59,623 bases of DNA from an uncultured bacterium (GTDB lineage Bacteria; Patescibacteriota; Saccharimonadia; Saccharimonadales; Saccharimonadaceae), in NCBI GenBank assembly GCA_903952435.1, contig CAJBFN010000005.1, positions 1 to 59,623 on the forward strand, read 5' to 3'. Below the pieces are notes generated by a model. It was not told the DNA's origin, ran no database searches, and saw only the letters and a program-made list of their open reading frames with translations. A program made the position numbers and the translations under genes. Positions 49,423 to 56,156 of this stretch are shown one piece after another; position 1 is the stretch's first letter; each line of letters opens with the position of its first letter.

Positions 49423-49441
49423 ATCGACTGAAGGTTAAAAA

Positions 49442-51994
49442 ATGAAACTAGCTAAAACCTACGATCCAAATCAATACGAGCCAAATATTTATGCCCTATG
49501 GGAAACCGCCAATGCGTTCGCTCCAACAGGGTTGGGCGAACCTTTTTGCGTAGTTATGCCACCACCCAATGCCAATGGTAATTTACACCTTGGGCATGCT
49601 TTAACTGTAAGTCTAGAAGATATAATGGCACGATATTATCGAATGCACGGCCGAGACGTAGCATATATTCCTGGTGCCGACCATGCTGGGTTCGAAACCT
49701 GGGTCGTTTATGACCGCATCCTAACAGAGAAGGGGATTAATCGATTTGACTTTTCACGAGAGCAATTATATAGCCAAGTCTGGGACTTCGTTGAACAGCA
49801 ACGCGGCAATATGGATATTCAACTACGCGCCCTTGGTGCTAGTTGTAGCTGGAATGATCTTGTCTTCACGCTTGATAAAAAGGTTATTAAAACCGTCTAT
49901 TCTACATTTAAAAAAATGTGGCAAGATGGCCTTATTTACAGAGGTGAGCGCATCGTAAATTACAGTACGAAATACCAAACTAGTTATGCCGATATTGAAG
50001 TTGATCACAAAACCGAAAAGGGAACTCTTTGGAATATTGCCTACCCTACATTCGATCGAGTTAACGAAATTGTTGTTTCAACTACCAGACCAGAAACAAT
50101 GTTTGGCGATACGGCTATCGCTGTTCACCCAGACGACTATCGCTACAAAAACCTAATCGGCACTAGAGTTTTCCTGCCACTGACAGATAGAGAAATCCCG
50201 ATTATAGCCGATGAGTATGTCGACCCAACATTTGGCACTGGTGCCGTTAAAATTACGCCAGCACACGATCCAAACGACTTTGAAGTAGGCAAGCGCCACA
50301 ACCTTGAACAGATACAGGTTATAGGTTTTGATGGCAAAATGATAAATGTTCCACAGCAATTTATGGGGCTTGATGTTGACGACGCACGCAAAAAAACCTT
50401 AGCACTACTAGAGGCAGACGGTCTAATGCGAGGCCATACAATTATCGAACACTCTGTTGGCTATGACTACAAAAGCGGTCTACCAATCCAGCCATTAATC
50501 AAAGACCAGTGGTTCGTAAAAATCCAACCCCTAGCACAGCGCGCTAAACAAGCCATATTGGATGGAAAAATTAAATTTACACCTGCCAGCCGACAAAAAG
50601 TTTTAATTCAATATCTCGATAACCTAAGGGACTGGAATTTATCTAGGCAAATACCATGGGGCATACCAATCCCAGCTTTTCAAAATATAAACAACCCTGA
50701 TGATTGGATCTTTGACGAAAGGGTTGACGAGCCAACAATAGAAATTAACGGCCAGACCTATAAACGCGAAGAAGACACCTTTGATACCTGGTTCAGTAGC
50801 GGGCAGTGGCCATTTATAACTACCGATTTTCTTGAAAATGGAAATTTAAGCCGCTTTTATCCAAACAGTGTCATGGAAACCGGCAGCGATTTACTAGACC
50901 GCTGGGTAGCCCGCATGATTATGTTAGGTCTTTATGTCGCTGGCGACGTGCCATTTAAGCATGTTTATTTACACGGTATGGTTTTGGACGAAAAAGGCCA
51001 AAAAATGAGCAAAAGCAAACGAAACGTTATTAACCCAATAGAGGCAATATCCGAATTTGGATCTGATGCCTTGAGGTTGGGCGTTATCGCTAGCCGCAGT
51101 GCCAATCAAAACCAAGCTTTTAGCCTGGCAAAGGCGTTAGCTGGACGAAACTTCTGTAATAAATTATGGAATATTGCCAGATTTGCCGAAAACAAGATAG
51201 GTGACGGTCTAAAATCTGCCACAGTACAACCAAAAACAATGGCCGATCATTGGATTATCAGACAATTAAATGAAGCCACCAAAACAATTGAACAACAGAT
51301 TGAATTATACCGTTTTGCCGAAAGCGCAGAGACAATGTACCACGCCATATGGGATGATGTCGCCGACTGGTATATCGAGGCTAGTAAATCCCAAGACAGC
51401 CCAGAGATGCTAGCTTGGGTACTGGATACCTGTCTAAAAATTGCCCATCCGTTCGCGCCATTCGTAACCGAGACTATCTGGCAAACATTATCTTGGCACG
51501 ACGATCTACTAATCTTGGCTCAATGGCAGACGGCAGCCGATTATGATGATATTGCCGCCACTGAATTTTCAAGACTAAAAGATTTAGTTGCCGAGGTTAG
51601 GTTCGTAACTGCCGAATTACCTGGTGATGAAAAATATAACCTTTTATACCAAGATGACAGCCTAATTGCCGACAATGCCGACCTAATAAAACAACTAGCT
51701 AAGCTAAAAGAAGTAACTGCGACAGATACGCCAACTGGTATTCGTTTGGCCGCCAGTGGTCGCGCAGCATGGCTAGACATATCGGCTAAAACCCTTATTA
51801 AACACGAAAATAATCTTAAAACGCGGCTATCCGAGGCCGAATCAAAAATCGCAAATCTACAAGCAAGATTAAACAATGAAGCTTACATATCAAAAGCGCC
51901 CGTTAAACTAGTTGAGGAATCGCGCGAACAATTAAAAGAAACAAGCGCCCTAAAAGAGCGCCTAATTCACGAACTAGAAGTTATTAAGAAATAA
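49442..51994 (+). CDS. valS: Valyl-tRNA synthetase
   Basis: An 850-aa class I synthetase. HIGH motif P-P-P-N-A-N-G-N-L-H-L-G-H-A near residue 38, the editing domain with S-T-T-R-P-E-T-M-F-G-D, the KMSKS motif Q-K-M-S-K-S-K-R-N near 523, an anticodon-binding helical domain, and the C-terminal coiled coil typical of ValRS. The 3' end overlaps the convergent 51984 gene by 11 nt. Confidence 0.97.
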   Translation: MKLAKTYDPNQYEPNIYALWETANAFAPTGLGEPFCVVMPPPNANGNLHLGHALTVSLEDIMARYYRMHGRDVAYIPGADHAGFETWVVYDRILTEKGINRFDFSREQLYSQVWDFVEQQRGNMDIQLRALGASCSWNDLVFTLDKKVIKTVYSTFKKMWQDGLIYRGERIVNYSTKYQTSYADIEVDHKTEKGTLWNIAYPTFDRVNEIVVSTTRPETMFGDTAIAVHPDDYRYKNLIGTRVFLPLTDREIPIIADEYVDPTFGTGAVKITPAHDPNDFEVGKRHNLEQIQVIGFDGKMINVPQQFMGLDVDDARKKTLALLEADGLMRGHTIIEHSVGYDYKSGLPIQPLIKDQWFVKIQPLAQRAKQAILDGKIKFTPASRQKVLIQYLDNLRDWNLSRQIPWGIPIPAFQNINNPDDWIFDERVDEPTIEINGQTYKREEDTFDTWFSSGQWPFITTDFLENGNLSRFYPNSVMETGSDLLDRWVARMIMLGLYVAGDVPFKHVYLHGMVLDEKGQKMSKSKRNVINPIEAISEFGSDALRLGVIASRSANQNQAFSLAKALAGRNFCNKLWNIARFAENKIGDGLKSATVQPKTMADHWIIRQLNEATKTIEQQIELYRFAESAETMYHAIWDDVADWYIEASKSQDSPEMLAWVLDTCLKIAHPFAPFVTETIWQTLSWHDDLLILAQWQTAADYDDIAATEFSRLKDLVAEVRFVTAELPGDEKYNLLYQDDSLIADNADLIKQLAKLKEVTATDTPTGIRLAASGRAAWLDISAKTLIKHENNLKTRLSEAESKIANLQARLNNEAYISKAPVKLVEESREQLKETSALKERLIHELEVIKK

Positions 51995-52316
51995 CTAACA
52001 GATTATAATCACTATCTAAGTGATTGGTTGCCGTGCGACGAGGCGAAAGATACTTTTTGTCATTTTCATTGCGCGGCTGAGTCGAAATTTGCTGACCACC
52101 GCTGTTAGATAAAGTTAAAGCTTCGCCCAATGGAATATGTGAAGATCGTTTTGATAACTCAGTAGCATAATGTGAACCTAGCACATCTTTTTTGGATACA
52201 ACATCTATAACACTAGCTACGTTATGCAACTGAGCATCGTGAACTAACGATCCTAATATAACAGATAGCATTATTGATGCAGATAGGGCGCTGGGTGATT
52301 TTTTTAATAATTCCAT
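51984..52316 (-). CDS. Small putative secreted or membrane-anchored protein
   Basis: A 110-aa protein. The N terminus looks like a signal or anchor (K-K then a hydrophobic stretch L-S-A-S-I-M-L-S-V-I-L-G-S-L). The remainder is polar, rich in Ser, Asn and Asp. No ribosome-binding site is seen, but a good promoter (TTGACA-17-TAATGT) lies 30 nt upstream. Family not recognised. Confidence 0.5.
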   Translation of the reverse strand: MELLKKSPSALSASIMLSVILGSLVHDAQLHNVASVIDVVSKKDVLGSHYATELSKRSSHIPLGEALTLSNSGGQQISTQPRNENDKKYLSPRRTATNHLDSDYNLLVIS

Positions 52317-52345
52317 AATGTTTGTTTTTTAAATTTACATCTTTA

Positions 52346-52374
52346 ACATTAGCATAAGTTTTATACTATGTCAA
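52346..52374 (-). promoter_or_regulatory. Promoter of the 51984 gene
   Basis: A perfect TTGACA, 17-bp spacer, TAATGT preceded by TGC (extended -10). Predicted leader is about 23 nt. Confidence 0.7.
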
Positions 52375-52381
52375 GTATAGG

Positions 52382-52840
52382 TTATTCGTGGTGATAAGGA
52401 TTGCCGGATGCTATCTCTTGGGCGCGATATATTTGCTCGGTTAAAATCAATCTAACCAGCTGATGTGGAAAAACTAGGCCTGATAATGACCAGACAAAGT
52501 CAGCCCTACTACTAACCGACTCGTCAACTCCATAAGCTCCGCCAATTACAAAAATCACCTCGCGAGATCGATTCAGTTGGTCAGAAATCAACCGTGAAAT
52601 AGCAGGGGAATCAATATTTTTGCCACGTTCATCTAACAGAATAACGAAAGCACTAGCATTAAGGCGTAAAGATATACGCTCAGAATCGTCACGACGCGCC
52701 ACAGGGCCATCGAACGTCGAGTTAGGTAAAAATACCCATTCGACCAAAAAAGGTCGCTTTAGGCGCTTTTGATAGCGTTCGACGCCTTCTGATATCCAGC
52801 TTTCATGCTTTTTACCGACTGTAATTATCTTGATTGACAT
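52382..52840 (-). CDS. rlmH: 23S rRNA pseudouridine(1915)-N3 methyltransferase
   Basis: A 152-aa SPOUT methyltransferase. Characteristic segments: I-I-T-V-G-K, F-V-I-L-L-D-E-R-G-K, E-V-I-F-V-I-G-G-A-Y-G and the C-terminal H-Q-L-V-R-L-I-L-T-E-Q-I-Y-R-A. It modifies helix 69 of 23S rRNA. Its ATG overlaps the HIT-gene stop as TAATG. Confidence 0.96.
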   Translation of the reverse strand: MSIKIITVGKKHESWISEGVERYQKRLKRPFLVEWVFLPNSTFDGPVARRDDSERISLRLNASAFVILLDERGKNIDSPAISRLISDQLNRSREVIFVIGGAYGVDESVSSRADFVWSLSGLVFPHQLVRLILTEQIYRAQEIASGNPYHHE

Positions 52841-53238
52841 TACATTTTTAGGCGTTCTGCCGTCTTAGTGAGCGCACCGTAATCTGGTTTAACGTCTTTA
52901 TCTTCTTGTTGCTTCTTAAGGTCATTGCCATGATAAATCGGAATTAAATGGACGTGACAATGGGGAACGCCAAAGCCTTCAACAACAACACCAACACGGG
53001 TCGGATTGATAACTTCACGAATATGAGCGGCTATTTTATTACAAACCTGCCATAAATATTCATAATCTTCTGGCGATAAATCCCAGATATGATCAACCTG
53101 ATTTTTTGGTATTACTAATGTATGGCCTTCATAAATTGGGTGAATGTCCAAGACGGCAATGACTTTGTCGTCTTCATAAATTTTATAGGCGGGAATTTCA
53201 CCGTTGATGATTCGAGTAAAAATAGATGGTTCGCTCAT
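52840..53238 (-). CDS. HIT-family nucleotide hydrolase
   Basis: A 132-aa protein with the histidine triad H-C-H-V-H-L-I-P near residue 95, and I-F-x-x-I-I-N-G-E-I-P-A-Y-K at the N terminus. Hydrolyses nucleotide-phosphate adducts; physiological substrate unknown. The start at 53238 fits the family; the longer frame to 53316 would place the promoter inside the coding region. TGC-TACAAT ends 6 nt before the ATG. Confidence 0.93.
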   Translation of the reverse strand: MSEPSIFTRIINGEIPAYKIYEDDKVIAVLDIHPIYEGHTLVIPKNQVDHIWDLSPEDYEYLWQVCNKIAAHIREVINPTRVGVVVEGFGVPHCHVHLIPIYHGNDLKKQQEDKDVKPDYGALTKTAERLKM

Positions 53239-53244
53239 AAGATT

Positions 53245-53250
53245 ATTGTA
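53245..53250 (-). promoter_or_regulatory. Leaderless extended -10 of the HIT-rlmH unit
   Basis: TGC-TACAAT ending 6 nt before the ATG at 53238. Confidence 0.65.
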
Positions 53251-53261
53251 GCAAAAAATGC

Positions 53262-53267
53262 TATAAT
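53262..53267 (+). promoter_or_regulatory. Leaderless extended -10 of the GGDEF gene
   Basis: TGC-TATAAT ending 7 nt before the ATG at 53275. The two divergent extended -10 boxes are only 11 nt apart. Confidence 0.65.
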
Positions 53268-53274
53268 TTAGGTT

Positions 53275-53970
53275 ATGGAAAACGGACCTGAAAATAAATA
53301 CACCCAATCTAACCATAAAGAGAATGACAGCAATCTAGAAAGTGGTAACCCTTTTTATGCCATGCTCTACGAGAACTACAATACTATCAAAAAAACCGAA
53401 GAAAGATATGCCAAAAAAGAACAAGAAGAGCAAGAGACGCTTAGATTAGCCTACACGGATAGGCAGACTAAATGCTATAACCGCAACTACTACGAGAAGA
53501 TGGTAAGTGACATAGATTATGAGAAGTATAATAACAATATCATCATGATTGTCGTCGATATAAATGATCTAAGCCTAGTAAACAATGAGATGGGCTACGC
53601 GGCGGGAGATAAGCTCATTGACAATATGGTTAGACAGTTAAAAAGCCAATTGGAGACAAGCCCTGTCGCACAAAAGATCGATGGCAACGAGATAGATAAA
53701 GGCGACACTATAATCGCTCGGGTCGGCGGCGATGAGTTTATAGTCATGCGCCTTAAGACTGAAGAAGAAATGAATGACAATGATTTCGAAGTAAATTTTG
53801 AAAATGACATAAATAAAAGAATTTATAATAATAAGCCCAGAAACCTAAACTTTGCTTGGGGGTTCACTACTCTCAATAAAGATTTTGACGAGGATCTTAA
53901 TGGCACAAAAGATCGTGCTGGTATGCTGATGCACCAACAAAAAAGAGCGATAAAAGCGGGTGATATTTAA
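53275..53970 (+). CDS. Soluble GGDEF-domain protein (putative diguanylate cyclase)
   Basis: A 231-aa protein. About 55 charged residues (coiled-coil-like E-E-R-Y-A-K-K-E-Q-E-E-Q-E) precede a GGDEF domain: D-R-Q-T-K-C-Y-N-R, D-I-N-D-L-S-L-V-N-N-E-M-G-Y and the signature R-V-G-G-D-E-F-I-V. The catalytic signature is intact, so c-di-GMP synthesis is possible. No membrane segment and no EAL/HD-GYP partner is in the window. The C-terminal portion has an insertion rich in Asn and Asp. Confidence 0.88.
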   Translation: MENGPENKYTQSNHKENDSNLESGNPFYAMLYENYNTIKKTEERYAKKEQEEQETLRLAYTDRQTKCYNRNYYEKMVSDIDYEKYNNNIIMIVVDINDLSLVNNEMGYAAGDKLIDNMVRQLKSQLETSPVAQKIDGNEIDKGDTIIARVGGDEFIVMRLKTEEEMNDNDFEVNFENDINKRIYNNKPRNLNFAWGFTTLNKDFDEDLNGTKDRAGMLMHQQKRAIKAGDI

Positions 53971-53992
53971 ATAACCACCTAGGTGGTTATTT
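53969..53992. terminator. Bidirectional terminator, GGDEF gene / tRNA-Ser(CGA)
   Basis: AAATAACCACCT / AGGTGGTTATTT is a perfect 24-bp palindrome. It follows the GGDEF stop codon by 0 nt and lies 4 nt after the tRNA CCA on the other strand. Confidence 0.85.
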
Positions 53993-53996
53993 AATT

Positions 53997-54086
53997 TGGC
54001 GGAGAGAAAGGGATTTGAACCCTTGAGAACGTTACCGCCCTACCGCTTTTCGAGAGCGGCCAGTTCAACCACTCCTGCATCTCTCC
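53997..54086 (-). tRNA. tRNA-Ser(CGA)
   Basis: Minus strand. Acceptor GGAGAGA pairs with the 3' TTTCTCTCC region, anticodon loop C-T-C-G-A-A-A, a long variable arm, T-loop T-T-C-A-A-A-T, discriminator G, encoded CCA. Reads UCG. A TGT-TAAAAT box at 54096-54101 lies 9 nt before the 5' end. Confidence 0.94.
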
Positions 54087-54095
54087 AATAGGATC

Positions 54096-54101
54096 ATTTT
54101 A
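54096..54101 (-). promoter_or_regulatory. -10 box of tRNA-Ser(CGA)
   Basis: TGT-TAAAAT, an extended -10, ending 9 nt before the tRNA 5' end. Confidence 0.5.
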
Positions 54102-54277
54102 ACAGATATGTAATTGAATTACATCCGGCAGGAGTCGGTCACGTTCCGCGACCCCGAAAATTCACGATTGCGAATATAATTCGCATCGGAATATTTCCTT
54201 GCGGATTGCCACAGGCAATCCTCACCTGCGACTTAACGCCAGCAAGCTGGCGAGTCGCAGATTCGATCCTAGCGCGC
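54102..54277. repeat. Array of hairpins and a tRNA-like remnant between tRNA-Ser(CGA) and tRNA-Arg
   Basis: No gene. Consecutive inverted repeats include GTAATT/AATTAC, TGCGAAT/ATTCGCA, GGATTGCC/GGCAATCC, and a long CTGCGACT...AGTCGCAG stem enclosing CGCCAGC/GCTGGCG. On the plus strand the right part ends with a T-arm-like A-T-T-C-G-A-T-C-C and a G-T-T-C-A-C-C-A tail, resembling the 3' half of a tRNA. Probably debris of former tRNA genes or insertions. Confidence 0.5.
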
Positions 54278-54332
54278 AGTTCACCAAAGTAAAAACCCCA
54301 CCTAAACAGTGGGGTTTTTACTTTGGTGAACT
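54278..54332. terminator. 24-bp inverted repeat spanning the tRNA-Arg 3' end; tRNA terminator
   Basis: 54278-54301 and 54309-54332 are perfect reverse complements around a 7-nt loop. The core CCCCAC/GTGGGG then TTTTT is a classic terminator on the minus strand. The outer 9 bp of one arm are tRNA-Arg itself (CCA, discriminator A and five acceptor bases). Confidence 0.85.
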
Positions 54333-54400
54333 CGGCAAGATTCGAACTTGCGACCTTCAGCTCCGCAAGCTGACGCTCTATCCATCTGAGCTACGAGTCC
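54324..54400 (-). tRNA. tRNA-Arg(GCG)
   Basis: Minus strand, 77 nt with encoded CCA. Acceptor GGACTCG / CGAGTTC, D-arm GCTC/GAGC, anticodon stem TCAGC/GCTGA with loop T-T-G-C-G-G-A, T-loop T-T-C-G-A-A-T, discriminator A. The anticodon GCG reads CGC (and CGU by wobble). Most bacteria use ACG, edited to ICG, for this job. Confidence 0.93.
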
Positions 54401-54490
54401 AAAAATTTAGGGCCGCTCTTGAAAACAAACGCAGCCCTAATTTCTTTGTAACTAGAAGGTGCTTTTCGCCACAATCAAGATGACGGAATA
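54401..54490 (-). ncRNA. Candidate terminated leader or small RNA before tRNA-Arg
   Basis: An extended -10 TGC-TATAAT at 54497-54502 should start a transcript near 54490. About 45 nt later a strong hairpin forms (AAATTAGGGCTGC pairs with GCGGCCCTAAATTT with one bulge) and ends in TTTTT immediately before the tRNA 5' end. It is either a tRNA precursor leader or a roughly 90-nt RNA that stops before the tRNA. Confidence 0.4.
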
Positions 54491-54496
54491 TCGCGT

Positions 54497-54502
54497 ATTA
54501 TA
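54497..54502 (-). promoter_or_regulatory. -10 box upstream of tRNA-Arg
   Basis: TGC-TATAAT, an extended -10, about 97 nt before the tRNA 5' end. Confidence 0.55.
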
Positions 54503-54542
54503 GCACAAGTTATTGTATATCGGTAGATGTTTTTATAAAAAA

Positions 54543-55154
54543 CTAAAGTCTTAATTTGCGAACAAGCTTATCTACTAAATCCAATTTTATATCTTCCATC
54601 GGTAATCTAGCACCTAAAATATCGACAATTTGTTCACCAACCTCTTGAGGAAAATAGACAGAAACGCCTAGTGAAAATCGTTTTATTGGGATTAACATAA
54701 TCGAGTGATTGCCGTCATCACTAATCAAACCGAAAGATTTAAACTCGCTAAAATGGTGCAGTTGCTCGCCGACATACAAACCTTGCTGGCCACTGAGTGT
54801 ATAGTTAATTTGCCGGGGTGGGCGGCGCGATAATACAATTACAGCCAAAGCCATTACAGCCACTAAGACTGAAAATGTATAAGATTTTATAAACAAAATA
54901 TCAGCCGCAATCAATACAGCAGCAATCACTCCAAATATAACAAACCACAAACTGCCTTTTTCGGCGGCTATATATTCAGACGCCATCCAATGAACGGTCT
55001 CGCTATCTTGTGACGGTCTATTATATTTAGCACTTTCTTCGTCAATTTCTTTTATATCATCGTCAGAAGTTGGAGTATACATTTCAAGCTCACCATCTGT
55101 TTTGGCGGCTTCAGGATCCTGTTCCCAATAGTTTTTTTGTTGGTCAGGTTGCAT
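54543..55154 (-). CDS. Two-helix membrane protein of unknown function
   Basis: A 203-aa protein. An acidic, disordered N-terminal part (about 1-65) is followed by two adjacent membrane helices (about 68-90, 93-110), then R-R-P-P-R and a cytoplasmic beta-rich domain of about 90 residues (Y-T-L-S-G-Q-Q-G-L-Y-V, S-I-M-L-I-P-I-K-R-F). The layout resembles bacterial PH-like membrane proteins but I cannot confirm it. TGT-TATACT ends 6 nt before the ATG. Confidence 0.75.
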   Translation of the reverse strand: MQPDQQKNYWEQDPEAAKTDGELEMYTPTSDDDIKEIDEESAKYNRPSQDSETVHWMASEYIAAEKGSLWFVIFGVIAAVLIAADILFIKSYTFSVLVAVMALAVIVLSRRPPRQINYTLSGQQGLYVGEQLHHFSEFKSFGLISDDGNHSIMLIPIKRFSLGVSVYFPQEVGEQIVDILGARLPMEDIKLDLVDKLVRKLRL

Positions 55155-55160
55155 GACTTT

Positions 55161-55166
55161 AGTATA
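55161..55166 (-). promoter_or_regulatory. Leaderless extended -10 of the 54543 gene
   Basis: TGT-TATACT ending 6 nt before the ATG at 55154. Confidence 0.6.
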
Positions 55167-55187
55167 ACATGAGCGAAATAAAAGTAA

Positions 55188-55408
55188 TAAAAAGAGGAGG
55201 GGATGAGAGATATCGCTTTACTCCACTTAGCTACTCTGTTCCGATACCAAGGAGGAGAGATTCGGCGGAGCGATAAAAGGAAGCGAAAGTTTACTTTCGA
55301 CCCTTTTTGAGCGGAGGAGCGAAGGCTTTAGCCGGAGCGATACTCTCGCATTTTTACGACAAAGTCGTAAAAATCAGCGCTGAGTCCGAATCACCCTTCC
55401 TTCGGTAT
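55188..55408. repeat. Gene-free stretch with tRNA-Ser end fragments and hairpins
   Basis: No plausible gene. 55250-55264 repeats 15 nt of the tRNA-Ser(GCU) T-arm/acceptor end (AGGAGGAGAGATTCG, also at 55451-55465). A looser copy of a tRNA-Ser end lies near 55195-55212. Perfect hairpins: TTTTTACGAC/GTCGTAAAAA (55351-55373) and CGAAAGT/ACTTTCG (55284-55299). Looks like decayed tRNA copies or insertion scars. Confidence 0.5.
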
Positions 55409-55442
55409 AAAAAATACCCGACCATTTGGTCGAGTATTTTTT
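55409..55442 (-). terminator. Terminator of tRNA-Ser(GCU)
   Basis: A 15-bp stem ending in GACC/GGTC with a 4-nt loop and long A/T flanks (one G-T pair), starting 2 nt after the tRNA CCA on the minus strand. Confidence 0.85.
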
Positions 55443-55444
55443 AT

Positions 55445-55537
55445 TGGCGGAGGAGGAGAGATTCGAACTCTCGCTCCAGGTTTCCCCAGACTAACGATTT
55501 AGCAAACCGTCCCCTTAAGCCACTTGGGTACCCCTCC
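55445..55537 (-). tRNA. tRNA-Ser(GCU)
   Basis: Minus strand. Acceptor GGAGGGG pairs with CTCCTCC, anticodon loop T-T-G-C-T-A-A, long variable arm (CTGG...CCTGG region), T-loop T-T-C-G-A-A-T, discriminator G, encoded CCA. Reads AGC and AGU. Confidence 0.94.
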
Positions 55538-55621
55538 GTATAATGCTACGTATTGGCTAGATACTGGGTAATTGTATCATGATATCGGTGTTAAATGCTA
55601 GATTATTTGCAAACTATTTGC

Positions 55622-55638
55622 TATAATATAGCTATAAT
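55622..55638 (+). promoter_or_regulatory. Twin -10 boxes before the pilin gene
   Basis: TGC-TATAAT at 55622-55627 and TATAAT at 55633-55638. The first has an extended -10 and the second has TTGCAA 19 bp upstream. Leader about 15-25 nt without a clear ribosome-binding site. Confidence 0.5.
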
Positions 55639-55657
55639 TGTTTAATAACAAAATTAT

Positions 55658-56071
55658 ATGATTAAAAATAACCGCAAAAACATTATAAAATTAGCAACTG
55701 CATCTGTCATTTCATGTGCAACTACTATTTTATTACCCGCTAAAATCTATGCTCTAAGCTACCTTGAACAAGGAGTCTTAGCAGCTCGGGCCGAAGGTCA
55801 GCCCGAAACGATATTTGGCGTAAATGGTATTTTTACAACAATAACTAATACATTATTATTTGCAGTCGGCACCCTAAGCGTCTTAATGATAGTTGTCGGT
55901 GGTATCAGATATGTCACGTCAGCAGGCAAGGATGCCTCTGTTACAAAAGCAAAAAACACCGTACTTTACGCAATCATCGGGCTAATTGTGGCATTATTAG
56001 CTTATGCGGCTATAAACTTTATTTTACAAACATTAATGCCTGGCGTGGGTAACGGCTGGACAAACATTTAA
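55658..56071 (+). CDS. T4SS-type pilin / TrbC-VirB2-like membrane protein
   Basis: A 137-aa protein. An N-terminal signal-like segment (about 10-31) leads to a short loop, then two long hydrophobic helices (T-L-L-F-A-V-G-T-L-S-V-L-M-I-V-V-G-G and V-L-Y-A-I-I-G-L-I-V-A-L-L-A-Y-A-A-I) separated by R-Y-V-T-S-A-G-K-D. This is the VirB2/TrbC-like pilin layout common in CPR genomes. A partial paralogue lies at 59544. No VirB4 or other machinery is in the window. Confidence 0.82.
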   Translation: MIKNNRKNIIKLATASVISCATTILLPAKIYALSYLEQGVLAARAEGQPETIFGVNGIFTTITNTLLFAVGTLSVLMIVVGGIRYVTSAGKDASVTKAKNTVLYAIIGLIVALLAYAAINFILQTLMPGVGNGWTNI

Positions 56072-56156
56072 ATTACATATCTCATAGTCTGTAGATTTGT
56101 GCTATATTCGTAGTTAAGTTACAAAAAAATAAACACAAATCTCAAATTTAGTAATT

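Noticed and set aside
49368-49441. T-box riboswitch in the valS leader
   Set aside because: No T-box consensus (the conserved AGGGTGG-type box) or specifier stem was found.
54199-54483. 94-aa plus-strand open frame across tRNA-Arg
   Set aside because: It runs through the antisense of a clear tRNA gene and its hairpins; not protein-coding.
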